This document shows positions 1 through 11,174 of a stretch of DNA of 64,000 nt, piece by piece. Under the pieces are notes generated by a model, which was not told the origin of the DNA, ran no database searches, and was given only the letters and a program-made list of their open reading frames with translations. Source of the stretch: Allomyces arbusculus. Lineage: Eukaryota; Blastocladiomycota; Blastocladiomycetes; Blastocladiales; Blastocladiaceae. Every line of letters begins with the position of its first letter. The first letter of the stretch is position 1. Made by a program: the position numbers and the translations under genes. The stretch is taken from assembly GCA_027604705.1 (NCBI GenBank), contig JADHYV010000003.1:310001-374000 (forward strand), written 5' to 3'.

Positions 1-951
1 GGTAACACGGCCGAACAGGCGCCCGTAGCCAACCCCGATGAACTGACCAAGCTGTTCAAGCAGAAGCTGAACATTGTCGGCTCAGCATCCGCTGCCGGTG
101 GCGAGGCATCGGGGTCGGCTACCACTGGCCCCGCCGGCGCGTCACCCAACGCCGACAAGAGAAAGGGCCGGAAGCAGCAGCAACAGGAGAACAAGCAAGA
201 GCCCGCAGCTCCGACGCCGGTCAACGCGACGGCGGCGCTCAAGCAAGCGCTGAAGATGCCCGTTGCGGACCCGGCGGCCGACGTGCCAATGCCGCCCGCC
301 TCGGCTCCGCCCATGGCTGCGGCCGAATCGTCGGCTCGCGCGGTACCCTCGTTTCCCGAGTCGATTCCACCGCCGCCGCCGCACGTGCCGTCGTCGGCGC
401 CGATGCCACAGGACGGCGGCACGATGGTAGCCGCCCCGCTCATGACCGGCCCGCCCGGGATGCCTATGGGCACGCACGCGGCGGGGATGCCGCCCATGCC
501 GTACTCGGGCCCGTTCCCGCCGCAACTCGGGCGACCGATGCCTCCGCCGCACGGGCACCCCGGCGTGTACGCCGCGCCGCCGTATTACGGCATGCCGATG
601 GTGCCGCCCATGAACCCGGCTCTCTACCAGCAGCAGCTAGCTATGGGGATGCGGCCGCCCATAGGCGCCGGGCCGATAATGCCGCCCGCGTTCCAGCACC
701 ACGCGTACTCGGCGCCCCCCGCGGCGGTCGCGCAGGACCAAGCGGGTTCGCCAGGGCAGCCAGGTGCGCAGCGGCCCGCGGGAATTCACCACTTCCACAT
801 GCAGTCGATGGGGCCGCAGGTGCGCGCGAATGTGCGGCCGCGGCAGGTGGTCCGGCAAGGCCCGGTGCCGCAGCATCATCAGCATCAGCAGCCACAGCAG
901 CCACAGCAGCAGGGGGCCGGCGCGGAGGGACCGGGGCCGCAGGGAGCGTGA
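1..951 (+). CDS. 3' part of a Pro/Met-rich low-complexity protein (partial)
   Basis: The reading frame is open from the first base of the window to a TGA at 949-951, so only the last 316 codons are present and the true start lies upstream. The visible part begins with a short charged segment (DELTKLFKQKLNIVG) and a Lys/Gln-rich stretch near residue 60. It then becomes a long disordered tail dominated by Pro, Met, Gly and Ala, ending in a His/Gln-rich section with QHHQHQQPQQPQQQ. No folded domain is recognisable. Such tails occur in mRNA-decay and P-body proteins, but I cannot assign a family. The matching opposite-strand frames are composition shadows. Confidence 0.65.
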   Translation, partial: GNTAEQAPVANPDELTKLFKQKLNIVGSASAAGGEASGSATTGPAGASPNADKRKGRKQQQQENKQEPAAPTPVNATAALKQALKMPVADPAADVPMPPASAPPMAAAESSARAVPSFPESIPPPPPHVPSSAPMPQDGGTMVAAPLMTGPPGMPMGTHAAGMPPMPYSGPFPPQLGRPMPPPHGHPGVYAAPPYYGMPMVPPMNPALYQQQLAMGMRPPIGAGPIMPPAFQHHAYSAPPAAVAQDQAGSPGQPGAQRPAGIHHFHMQSMGPQVRANVRPRQVVRQGPVPQHHQHQQPQQPQQQGAGAEGPGPQGA

Positions 952-1390
952 GATCTGTGGAGAGCGAGGGATCAGTGTCGTTTTTTTGGTTGGATGGTGA
1001 TGGAGGTTGGTCAGTCTTGTTCATGGTGTTCAGTTGGATTGCTGTCGTTTGGATTGTGTCGACTTTGCTGCAAGGTCACCGACATGTGACCGCGTCGTGC
1101 TGCTGCTCCCCCACACCAGCAGCATGACCATCCTTTCCGAGGACGAGGGCGTCCGCCGTCAACGACGCTGCAACACGACTGCCCGCATTCCCACCAGCCC
1201 CGTCGTCCGACCGCGGGCACGGCCGCCGACGACAACGACAAAGCTGACAAGAATAGTGCCGACAATTCGAATCCCGACCTGCCAATCCCTGGTCGCGACG
1301 TGACTGACTAAACGGTCCTTTCACGCCGCTACGGCCCGTGTTGGTCGCGCGTTCCAGTACCTATCTGTCTGTGCCCCCAACGCTATCTAG
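952..1390. other. Intergenic, 3' flank and probable promoter
   Basis: About 440 bases between two genes on the same strand. Short frames exist on both strands but show no protein-like pattern. It presumably holds the 3' UTR of the upstream gene and the promoter of the next. Confidence 0.5.
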
Positions 1391-2170
1391 ATGCCCGGCT
1401 CGTCAACCGACCCGCCGTCGATGCCGTCGATGGCAGGTGCGGCGGGTGCGCCGCCGCGCATTCTCATCGACGCGAGGCCGCCGCATGCACCGCCGAATTT
1501 ACCGTCGACCGCCCTGTCGCCATCCCCCTCACCTGCACCAGCGCCTACATCCCCGTCCGCGCACCGTGGGTCGGCGAGCGGCGTCAATGGTCCGGGCACC
1601 GCCGGCCGCGTCACGTCTGCCCGTGCCTTCCGCGGCAGTGGCGACACCGACTCGAGCGTGTCGCCGTCGCCCACGTCTCCCTCCACTGCAAGCGCGGCCG
1701 CTCCGCCTCCACCGCCGGCCCCGCAAACCTCTTCGCGCCGTCCCAACCAAATGACGGGCTCGACCAGCGACTCGGTGGGCCAGCCGACCTACGCGTCGAT
1801 GCGGCGCGCGCAGCAGAACACCTACGTCTCGCTTTCGCGCAATGCCAACGCCACTGGCTACATGTCGCTGGCGCGCGGCGCGCCCGCGCCAGTCGTCGTG
1901 CCGGCTTCAACCTCTGCCAACCACGGCGGACTTATCCAGACGTACATGATCGCGCCGCAGCCGGGGGTCGTCACGACGCTGTTGCCAGCAGTCCCGACGC
2001 TCTCACGGCCCGCTCTCGAGTCGCGCCCGCCGACGCTGAGAGAGCGCGTGGCGCAGGGCGCGCAGCGGCACCGCACGGCAATTGGGGCCATGCTCGGTTT
2101 GCTGGTTGCTGGGTTGCTGTTTCTCGTTATGGCTGTGACCATGGACATCGTACGGTTGCGACGTCGTTGA
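1391..2170 (+). CDS. Ser/Pro-rich protein with a C-terminal membrane anchor
   Basis: A single-exon frame of 259 codons. The first 225 or so residues are rich in Ser, Pro, Ala and Thr and look disordered. A single hydrophobic segment (GAMLGLLVAGLLFLVMAVTM, about residues 231-250) sits just before a very short basic end (DIVRLRRR). This is the layout of a tail-anchored or single-pass protein with its bulk on one side of the membrane. No catalytic domain is visible. A Tyr/Ser-containing stretch in the middle (YASMRRAQQNTYVSLSRN) could be a modification or binding region, which is inference. Function unknown. Confidence 0.6.
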   Translation: MPGSSTDPPSMPSMAGAAGAPPRILIDARPPHAPPNLPSTALSPSPSPAPAPTSPSAHRGSASGVNGPGTAGRVTSARAFRGSGDTDSSVSPSPTSPSTASAAAPPPPPAPQTSSRRPNQMTGSTSDSVGQPTYASMRRAQQNTYVSLSRNANATGYMSLARGAPAPVVVPASTSANHGGLIQTYMIAPQPGVVTTLLPAVPTLSRPALESRPPTLRERVAQGAQRHRTAIGAMLGLLVAGLLFLVMAVTMDIVRLRRR

Positions 2171-2404
2171 GGTTTCTCACCGACGCTGACAACGAGCACT
2201 GAGCACTAGAGCATCCCGGTTGCCGCTTCATCGTCTGTTCCCGTCGGAGTACTCGTTGCTGCGCTCGTCAAGACGGTCGCCTTGCGCCGACGACGTGGGG
2301 TTGGCGGTGTGTGTCCACGCAGATCACAAGACGCGGTCCCGCCGCCATTGATTAGACACTAACATGTGCTCCCTCTGTCTCGCCAGAATTTCGTCCTGCG
2401 GGCA

Positions 2405-3922
2405 ATGTGCCCGTTATTTCCAGGGTGCGCCAGTCTCCATCGACAGATCATCCCCTCTTTATCGGGACCACGACACTCATCCTTGGTCCCACCTCCTCTC
2501 CAGTTCTCGCTTGACAAGTTCTCCGCCAAGTCGCACAGCTCACTGCAATCCGCGCGCGACTCGAGCGCGACCACGACGCGTCCCGACCCCACACACGCGA
2601 GCGCACACGGCCATGACACCCACCCGCTCCGCATCAACTTTTCGCCAATTGTCACCGTCGACCGCATCACCGTCACGTCTGCCGGCGGACTGACGGTCTC
2701 GACGACCAGTATGCCGCCAACCAATTCGCTCGGGTCGAGCCGCGCACCGTCGATAAGCGACGTGCAGCGGTCCGACACGCAACGGTCCGACACGGATATG
2801 ATCGAACCGGTCCCACCGCCGCCGACGGGCGCACCGGCGGCCGCGAGTCCGAGTCCGGGCCCAGGACCGCCGCCGCAGGAGACCTACACGTTCCAGCTAT
2901 CGGTACCCGGCGGCATTCCAACCGCGGGTGGGTCGGCCACGTCGGTCGCGGGGATGCCGTCCAGTTTCTCGATTCAAATTTCGCCCGCATCAGTCACGGA
3001 CTTGTCGACAAGACTCCGTTTGGTCTCACCGAGTGCAGCCGCCACCGGTTCTTCTGCTGCGGGCCCAGGGCGCGGCGACGCTGAACCCGCGCGATCACCA
3101 TCCCCACCGCCCGTGGCCGCACGCACCTTTACCGCCGACCCGGACCCGATCGACGACACCGAGCTGCACGACGCGACGCCTCCTTCCCTCCCACCCGCAG
3201 CGCACCACCACCCGCGGAGACACCCGATCCGGCGCAGCGCGTCGGCGGCCCTCGCCGACGCCCCGGCCCCGTCCTCCTCGTCATCTCGCCCCTCCCGCAC
3301 GCCGCACGGCCACCAGCACCGCCACGACGCGGCGTCCCCAGTCCCGTCACCGAGACCAGTGGGCTTGACCAAATCCGAGTCGGCGCGGGTGATGCCGACG
3401 GCGCGGCACCCGTCGCCAACGGACCCGCTCACGGCGTCCCCACGCGCGTCTCGGAAACACGGGCATGGTCACGGATCGACCAAACTCGCGCTCCTGCGCG
3501 AGCGCGTGATTGAAGATATCGTGCAGTACAAGTCGCACGTGGATTTGGACGAGGCGTCGAATGACGCGTTACCTGCGGCCACGGGCGCCGACGTGGGCTC
3601 ACCACCGGGACAGGGCGGGTCGCGCCGATTACGCACGGCGACCAGCGCCGCGTACATGGCCGCGCGCCCGGCGGCGGGGGGTGAGGTCACGCACGGTGGT
3701 GGGTCCGGCGGTGGGAGTGCACGGATACCGCGGAGCGCGTCGCTCGCGGCGATGTCGGCGTCGAATCGCGCGAGTAAGGCCGACCAGTGGCGGCCGGTAG
3801 GGGGTGTGGCCGCGGGCAGTGCCGGCGGGCGTGTGGGGGAAGTGATTCGCGAGCAGGCGTATTATGAGGCGTCGATGGAGATCCAGAAGTGGGTCACATC
3901 GACGGACCACGTCTTGGTTTGA
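2405..3922 (+). CDS. Low-complexity Ser/Pro/Ala protein of unknown function
   Basis: One open frame runs to a TGA at 3920-3922. The first in-frame ATG is at 2405, but the first 100 codons from there look like translated leader. A second in-frame ATG at 2711 (MPPTNSLGSS) may be the real start, giving 403 residues. A splice-acceptor-like TCTCGCCAG at 2387-2395 means an upstream exon is possible. The protein is mostly disordered, with His and Pro tracts. Near residue 260 of the shorter form there is a helical stretch (TKLALLRERVIEDIVQYKSH), and the end (YYEASMEIQKWVTSTD) also looks structured. I recognise no family. Confidence 0.5.
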   Translation: MCPLFPGCASLHRQIIPSLSGPRHSSLVPPPLQFSLDKFSAKSHSSLQSARDSSATTTRPDPTHASAHGHDTHPLRINFSPIVTVDRITVTSAGGLTVSTTSMPPTNSLGSSRAPSISDVQRSDTQRSDTDMIEPVPPPPTGAPAAASPSPGPGPPPQETYTFQLSVPGGIPTAGGSATSVAGMPSSFSIQISPASVTDLSTRLRLVSPSAAATGSSAAGPGRGDAEPARSPSPPPVAARTFTADPDPIDDTELHDATPPSLPPAAHHHPRRHPIRRSASAALADAPAPSSSSSRPSRTPHGHQHRHDAASPVPSPRPVGLTKSESARVMPTARHPSPTDPLTASPRASRKHGHGHGSTKLALLRERVIEDIVQYKSHVDLDEASNDALPAATGADVGSPPGQGGSRRLRTATSAAYMAARPAAGGEVTHGGGSGGGSARIPRSASLAAMSASNRASKADQWRPVGGVAAGSAGGRVGEVIREQAYYEASMEIQKWVTSTDHVLV

Positions 3923-4007
3923 AGGTAGGGAGGGAAGAGGGGACTAGGACCTTTACGGAACGGAAAGAGCACGTGTGAGATGGAATAGATAGGGGCGGGA
4001 AGCGCGT

Positions 4008-4860
4008 TTATTGCGTGTGCATATTGGCCATGACGGCGGCGATGGTGCGGGCAATGTCAATGTATTCGGCCATAGCGCCGGTTCCTGGTGCCAAGTAGAG
4101 AGGATGAGTGAAGAAATGACGGTTCGTGAAGATGACAGCGCGCATGCATACCAATGTCCCCGCACGCGAGCTTTTTGCTGATGGGCGGGATCACTTGGTA
4201 TCCCCACGACGTGAGCGTCTGCAGCTGCGTGGCCGTGATCGGGTGCTCGTACATGGCAGTGTTCATGGCGGGCGCAACGAACACGGGTTTGGTGAAGTGC
4301 CAGGCACGTAGAACGCAAGTCTAGTCCAAGATTGGCCCGTCAGCAAGTTTGAACAGGGTGGAGAGCGAAATGCGGACAATCTAGCGTACCAGAAGGCCGT
4401 CGCAGAGCCCATTCGCGGCTTTGGCGAGCGTGTTGGCTGAGAGTGGGGCAATCACCATGACATCGGCCCAGTTGCGCAGCTAGACGCGACCAACTGGTCA
4501 GTCCTGATCGTCGTCACGGCTGCGAAGATTAATCCAAACCTCAATGTGGAGCACTTCGTCACCCATCTTCCCCCAGCGCAGGTACTCGTCGGCATCGCGC
4601 AGTACTGGCACGTTGTGCGTACTCAAAATCTCGTGCTCGAGGTCAAAAAAGTGCAACGCTGGCTCGGTCGTGACAATCTTGATGGCCAGCGGGTACTCGC
4701 CACGGCGAGCTGGTGGAGAAACATTACATTGAGGTCGGCGAGATGTTCAAATGATGCTTGGCCTTGACAGCGACCCACCTTCCTCAAACAGAGCCTGGAC
4801 CAACAACGGGATCTTGACGGATGCGACGCTGCCCGTGCAGCCGAGCAGGAGGTTGACCAT
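4008..4860 (-). CDS. PPCDC: Phosphopantothenoylcysteine decarboxylase
   Basis: Five exons (4860-4779, 4709-4540, 4479-4390, 4320-4152, 4084-4008) join in frame to 195 codons. The protein is a flavoprotein of the HFCD/Hal3 fold that decarboxylates 4'-phosphopantothenoylcysteine to 4'-phosphopantetheine, the third committed step of coenzyme A synthesis. Key residues are present: the N-terminal flavin-binding LLGCTGSVASVK, the catalytic His 82 in VLHIELRNWAD, Asn 134 in PAMNTAMYEHP, and Cys 167 in KKLACGDIG. The family motif usually reads PxMNxxMW; here the last residue is Tyr 138. Length matches single-domain PPCDC rather than the long yeast Hal3/Cab3 forms, so this is probably the enzyme itself. 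It is head-to-head with YJU2, 322 bases apart. Confidence 0.93.
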
Positions 4861-5182
4861 GGCCGCAACAACAAATTGCAGCGGGTTTCGACAGGATTTT
4901 TGCAATGGAACAGCGTCTACTGATCTTGCTTGGAGCTGCGAACCATGACGCACCAAAACACGACGACAAAACCAAAGGGGACAGCGACGCGATCACGACT
5001 TTCTGACTTGACTCAAAGTGGCTCGCTCTTCCACCTAATCTCGACCAAAACTGGTGCAACTCGGGCGCAACCTGCAATGCGGCCTGCCCTTTGGCGACCT
5101 CAACAACCCGCTCACCGACGACGCCCCCCAACTGCAACCTGCTGCATTCTATTGGGACGAGAAATCCAAGTAATTTGCCACC
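4861..5182. promoter_or_regulatory. Divergent promoter region between PPCDC and YJU2
   Basis: The two start codons face away from each other across 322 bases, so both promoters must lie here or overlap. I see no clear TATA box or other defined element. Confidence 0.5.
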
Positions 5183-6398
5183 ATGTCCGAACGAAAAGTG
5201 CTCAACAAGTACTTTCCGCCCAACTTTGGTCCGTCGCGAGTCTCGACTTGGCACCACCTCCACAAGCGAGTCCGCCTCGCCAGCAATAGGACCTGCATGA
5301 GCTGACGCTTGTCCACTGTCGTCACTAGATCCGTCCAAGATCCCGCGGCGCAAAAAGGACAAGAACGCGGGCCCCAAGAAGCACAAGGTGCGACTCATGG
5401 CGCCATTTTCGATGCAGTGCAACACGTGCGGCGAGTACATCTACAAGGGCAAGAAATTCAACGCCAACAAGGAAACGGTCGAGGGCGAGACCTACCATTC
5501 GATCAAGATCTTCCGCTTCTACATTCGGTGCCCGAAATGCCATGCCGAAATCACGTTCAAGACGGATCCGGCCAATATCGACTATGTTGCCGAGTCGGGC
5601 GCCGTGCGAAATTTCGAACCCTGGCGTGACCAGGAGGTGATCGACACGCAGTCCAAGACGTTGCGCGCGCTGGACGAGGAACTGAATCCGATGCGCGCGC
5701 TTGAGAATAAGACCGACGACGCCAAGCGCGAAATGGAGTTGATGGACTTGCTCGATGAAGTCCGCACGCGCAACGCGAGGATTGACGCGGTGTCCGAGGA
5801 CGCGGCGATCGATCGGCTCGTGGCCATGGCCGCGCAGTCGGAGCAAGAGGTCGAGGAGGAGCTCGACCGGCTCGCGCACGAAGCGTTCCGCGGCGCCGCC
5901 AAGTCGCGGTCCAAGTCCCGCAGTGAGGACGGCGGTGGCGGGTCGCTCGACCATTTCGATTCGGACGGTGACGATGGCGACGAGGAGGTGGAGGAGGAAG
6001 TGGATTTGACGGAGTTGCTCAAGGAGTACCGCGGTGCCGCACCCGATTCGCGGGCAAGTAGCAGTCGATCATTTGCCGGTGCATCGTCCGGCTCAGCGCT
6101 CGTCGACGAACCGGTCCCTGCTACCGCTGCAAGCAGCCGCAAGCGCAAGAACATGTGGGCCGACTTGATCGTCAAGAAGATGCCGCCACCGCGGACTTCT
6201 TTGGCCGCGGCCGGGGCACCAGGTGCAGCAGTGCCGGCATCAAACCGGCTCGGATCGTCAGCTCCTGCTGCGTCAGCGCAATCTGGTGCACCATCGGCGT
6301 CAAAAAGTGTCGCCCCGCCCACATCGGCGGCACTGCGACCAGGTGCCACCAAGAAGACCACGCTCATCCAGTACCACAGCGACGACGATTCCGATTAA
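5183..6398 (+). CDS. YJU2: Splicing factor YJU2 (Cwc16/CCDC94 family)
   Basis: Two exons, 5183-5228 and 5329-6398, give 371 residues. The first exon encodes the typical start MSERKVLNKYFPPNF and the second continues DPSKIPRRKK. YJU2 joins the activated spliceosome and promotes the first transesterification step. A zinc site is formed by two CxxC pairs (MQCNTCGEYI and RCPKCHAEI), followed by the conserved FKTDPANIDYV and RNFEPWRDQE. A coiled, acidic middle and a disordered Ala/Pro tail follow. Length is close to that of animal and fungal YJU2. The start fits the family better than CCDC130. The intron donor is GTCCGT. Transcribed away from PPCDC. Confidence 0.95.
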
Positions 6399-8686
6399 TA
6401 TTATCATTACAGCCTCAATCCTCTCCACCAAACACTCGTTTCCTCATGCGTCTTCCACTTGAAACAGCCGCCTTGACCATGTATGTCTCACAGATTGCTG
6501 CGTGAATGGCTAACAATGAAAGCCCCTGCCAGAACTGACAGCACCTTCTCCCAAAGGCTTAACCCCTTCAGTATTCGTGAGCTTGGTCCAGGCACCCAAC
6601 TTTTGGCTTGTCAATTCTCAAATTGGCGCGCCCTCAGATTTGCAGCCTGAAGCTGTAAAGTTGCTCAACATTCACAGATGTGCTCTTGAAATGTGCTTGT
6701 TCACAGCAATGCTCTTGAAAGTTCAGAGTGGCATAACAGAGTCGTGACACAACAGGTATTGCGCTTCAAATTGGCCAAATTTTCGATTGCAAGTGGAGAG
6801 GGAGAGAGGCAGGGAGGGACCCATAAGGAGTGACCTGGGCTTAAGAGAGCTCTGGCCTCTGACCACCACATCACTTTGCATTTGATGTGAAAGCACACCT
6901 ACATATACCCTGATACAAATCTTTTAAACCTCAAAATTTCGCCAACCAGTAATCGTATTCACTCTGCCTTTGCACTGCAGCAGAGCAGAATTCTGGCCCT
7001 CTGCTCTTTCTGATGCAAAGTCGCAACAGTTTAAAGATTGCTCACAAGCCGAGAAAAATGCATTCAGCATTTTGCGCAAATGGGGTTTTGGAAGGCTTTT
7101 AAAGTCTGCACTCTTTGCAGAAGTTGCTACTAACTGAACAGTTGCTACACACCAAACCAAAGCAAAAATAAAACAGCAAGTGTTGACAAAAAGCAACTGG
7201 CAAAGCAGCAACTGGGCGGTAGTTCAAGAATGGAACAAAGTGGGTGTGGAGTACAGCGCAGACTGCTGGCCATGAAGAGGTCATACTCCTTGTGCTGCAA
7301 GCTTCATGCATTGTTCAGGACGTCATAGGGCGCATCGCACGCACAACCTGGTCGTAGTACTGCGCGACGTCTGGAGTGAAGAAATGAGCAATGAGCGGAA
7401 GGTATTTTTGCGCATAGTTTTTGAGCGGGCAGAGTGCAATCACGGACCGACGGTGGAACCAGCTGGCGCCGCACGCCGGGCAACATGCGCATGGCAACAT
7501 GGGTTCACGGTGGACAAGACAGAAAGAAAGATGACCACCAACGTCGTCAGGACGCCGTCTCCGGTCTACGTGAAATGCATGGCCTCGCAACATTAGGTCC
7601 AAAATCGACGCACAGCGGCCTGGGAGGACTGTCGATTGTATCGGTTTGCACATACATTGTGCGCACGCAGCATCATTCCAGTTCGGGAAATCGTGCAGTT
7701 ATTTCACCTCGTCTACTTGAATATCTCGCGCCAGCACGCGTGTCGATGATCTTTCCGGCACTCAACGCGGGAATGCCGCGCATATTTGAGGGCATGTGGG
7801 CGCCAAGACAGTTTCGATCGGGCAATTGGCACCGGCCCCACCTGACGTATGGCCAAAAGTTTGCATATCAACGTGGAATGGCCACAGAAGATGACCAACC
7901 AATCAAATGCAAATGAACCCTTTTGAGAACCGCAGAGGGTTGTTTTCTCAACTGCTGAACAACGGATCAGCGCCTTTAGTCTCAAAAGACTAAACGTGCC
8001 AAAAAGAAACGGGTGAATCATGGGTCCCAGCTGGTTCAGCTGTTATCTTTGGAGTGATAAAAACGTGGTGCGCATGGTGGTGCATGCATGCTGAACGGTG
8101 CTGAACGACGTTTCAAAGTTTCGAAAACTGCACGTTTTTTGCAATTTTCCGCCGAAAGGTTTGACTTTGCAGCACAGGTAAGCGCTCGATAAGCACGCCA
8201 AGAACGAGTTTTAATGCATACAGGCAGCAAGATCTGACCATTGAACTTGAATGGTCAGATCACGTTTGAACGTGCATTCACTGGACCTGTCGCGGCCACA
8301 TATGCCTGAACGCTTGACGATAAATACTCATTGGATAGGAGGGAAATGAAAGCTCATCAAGCGCAATTCTTACCAGCGATATCGACACTTTGATGGGAGG
8401 CAGAAAATATGCATCTGGGCAATTTCAGGAAGTCCCGAATTTAAGCCCAGTGTCTTTTAAACTGCGAGACAGTTGCGCAGTACCTACGAGCTGACGATTA
8501 ACTGACCAAGAGTGTCACCACTGACCACCAGGTCTTTTGTCAAACGATGGTGCATATGCGCCGTTTTGAAGGCGGACCTTTGCGTTTGCATGGGTCAGAG
8601 TGACGGATAGAAAGCTGCCAGTCAAACCTTTCCGACTACAAATCATTTACAATGAGTTTTGGTGGCTCAAATCTGGTTGGGATTGC
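6399..8686. other. Long intergenic stretch, less GC-rich, with one gene relic
   Basis: About 2.3 kb without a convincing gene. It is richer in A and T than its neighbours and has only short, unconserved frames. The one recognisable item is a relic of the histidine phosphatase family at 7318-7372, listed separately. No terminal repeats or transposase-like sequence were found. Confidence 0.55.
7318..7372 (-). pseudogene. Small relic of a histidine phosphatase exon
   Basis: Read on the minus strand, this short stretch encodes QYYDQVVRAMRPMTS directly after an acceptor-like CTCCAG. It corresponds to the start of exon 2 in the intact phosphatase at 8687-10340 (QHHYDEAVHAMCPMTS). Over about 43 bases the two DNA sequences differ at only a handful of positions. 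The similarity stops just after the TCC codon, and no RHG motif follows, so only a fragment of a third copy survives. Being short, it could be over-read, but matching splice context and sequence support it. Confidence 0.5.
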
Positions 8687-10340
8687 TCACACTTTGCACG
8701 CCTCGCTCCAGTCTTCGACCGAATGTGCCTGCAAAAAGGCGATAAACGCGTCGAGCGGGCACGTCTCTCCATGTTCGCCACCAAAGTGGCACCACGGCAT
8801 CAGCTCATCCCCCACAAGATCCAGGTCCGTGACCAGCGGCCGCCCGTCAATCAGAATCCGCACAAACTTGCGGTGCACGGCCTTCTCCGCCCCCGACCAC
8901 ACCTCGAGAATGAGGTTCGACCTATACGCGGGCCACTGGTGTTGCTCAGGCGCCGCGCGCAACGCACCCAGCATACCCGACAGCGTGCCGTCATGTCCCA
9001 TGAACACGTGCAGTTTGGCCTGTCTGTTGCTGCGACGGTTCATCGTGCCGTCGAGGATACCGAGAATCTCGCGAAACAGCGGGCCCACCGCGAGCGGGAT
9101 GATCTCGGGCTGCACGCGGTTCGGGAAGTAGTTGTCGCGGTACCAGTAGGTGAGTGACTTGACGAGCCACCCGTCGTCTATGGTCGCCTCGGGCAGGCAT
9201 CCGGCACCCGGCCTGCACGGCTGTGGCTTGCCCCAGCACCGGCGACACATCAGGCTATCAATCTGCGCGGGCACACGGAGCATGCTCGCATCGGCGACGG
9301 GTTCAACGCCGTCCTCGGGCGCAATCGTCGCGATCTGGACGCGCGCTGCGGCGGTTGCGTTCATGATCTGGTCCCACATTGGATGGTCCTTGGCGAGCGC
9401 CTTGAGCTTCGCGAGTTTCGGGCACTGCTGTTCTATCCCGTACAGGTTCATGGTGTCGACCTGGTGCGAGAGCGTGCGGATCGTGACGCGCTGGTTACGG
9501 TTGTGCGTGCCGTGCGGGTAGAGGCCGTCCAGGAACGATAGCGACGAGCCGATGGTGCGGCTACACAAATGGAAGTCAGCCTCTTCTCCACACCAATGAT
9601 CCACAAGCGTTGCGGGAGATCGTACCCAGTGTCGGTTGACCGCAAATGCAGCTCGTTGGGCGTCAGCCGCCGCGATAACAGGCCGAGTTGTTCGACTGCG
9701 TAAGTGGGTAATGCATGATTAGCCGTTTTCCCTTGGAGCATGAGGACGCAGCTGTGGTTCCATTACATTTCCGTACCATAAATCGCGCGCACCTGCCGCC
9801 CAAACTCGACGTGCATGGTCCGACCCTTGGCCGTCAAATCACCTAGCGCGCACGTGCCCTTGAACGTGCGTGGCGCCCACGTCTCAAACAACGTGTCTGA
9901 CACCTTGGCCACAACGATTTTCGACTCGGGCAAGGTCATGGACCCGATCGCGTCGCAATCCCACGACACGTTGCCCGATAGATCGTCGGCCAGAACATGG
10001 TCGGGCGCGCGGTCGCCGTGACGCGCGATAATGAGCGCGGTATCGAGCTGCAACGACGTGATACCGGGGATCATGGGGCGCTTGTACTCTGCGGCGGTCG
10101 GGATTGCTGCTTGGCAGTACGAGGACGTCATGGGGCACATCGCGTGGACAGCCTCGTCGTAGTGGTGCTGGATTTCTGTTCAGAAATCAGAATTGTGAGC
10201 TGCCCTGGCGACGTGCAACAATAACGTCACGGTCACGAACCTGCATTCGAAATTGGCGCCTGATCGCGAGCTGCGCTGGTAATCACGAGCGCTTGATAGA
10301 CTGGAACCGTGGTGGACATGGCGAATAGGATCACGACCAT
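8687..10340 (-). CDS. Membrane-anchored or secreted histidine phosphatase (paralogue A)
   Basis: Four exons (10340-10241, 10175-9777, 9695-9626, 9560-8687) give 480 residues. It belongs to the histidine phosphatase superfamily, branch 2 (acid phosphatase/phytase and 2-phosphoxylose phosphatase types). The catalytic RHGDRAP is at residues 85-91 and the proton-donor HD pair at 379-380 (FMGHDGTLSG). An N-terminal hydrophobic stretch (MVVILFAMSTTV) suggests a signal peptide or anchor. The frame stays open upstream without another ATG, so an extra 5' exon like that proposed for paralogue B is possible. A Cys-rich LMCRRCWGKPQPC may form disulphides in the lumen or outside the cell. Substrate unknown. 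Paralogue B at 17441-19693 shares three intron positions and phases. Confidence 0.85.
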
Positions 10341-11174
10341 CAGCGCTATTGGGATGCGAAGAGATGCCTTCACATCCAGACGTTTAGACTTGAGTTTGCT
10401 GCTCCCATCACGTAGAATCGGTCTTTGACGCTTGATCGTACCCTGCTAGACATCCGTGGCGCCAACTTGGTCTGTAAAGTCGGCACTTTGGCAAAGATTG
10501 GCACGCGTGAGCGTTGGTGGGATGAGATTGTTGCAGGCTGCATGTGCTCGGTCTTCGCTGTCGACCGTGATTGTGCCAGGTTCTTGCAGGCAAGATACAG
10601 AATCTCTCCAGCGGACGTGGCCGCGCTCGTATTTGAAGGCAGTCGAGATTGGCACCCATTTTGCCAATGGTCGTGAGCCTTGCGAATGTCGACATTGGCA
10701 TGTGCAGGGCGACGGCTTCGCTGATGTGCTTGCGTGCTGGGCGCCGATGACACCAGTCACAGATCGTGGTGCTGTTGCGCTGACGATCGAACCGTCGCGA
10801 ACGATCGAGCACGGTCACGAATGTATAAAATCGAGTCCATCAAGGTACAGTAGAATCGAAGGAAGACCATCGCTGGACCTTGGTGGTCTGTCAGTCTGTT
10901 AACGAGATCGTTGAGAGCGCAATGTGACGAAAATCCACATTCGGTTCATGAAATCTGGCTTTAGAGCTCAAATATCAGCTCATGTGTAGTTGTGGGACAA
11001 ATAGGGCAAATACAGATTGTGCTGTTGACCACATCATCTACGCCTGTATCCCGATGCCAATTTCTCGGTGACGGCATTCAGTATCGCCATGAAATTCAAA
11101 TGTATACAGGCTACGTACAGACTTGCGAAACAAGAAACCCCACACGTCCAAAATCCACACCCAAACACCGCTCG
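10341..11174. other. Intergenic between phosphatase A and DOHH
   Basis: Contains the 5' flank of the phosphatase gene and the 3' flank of DOHH. Several frames of 75-150 codons overlap each other in all directions with no conserved pattern, so I annotate none. Confidence 0.5.
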
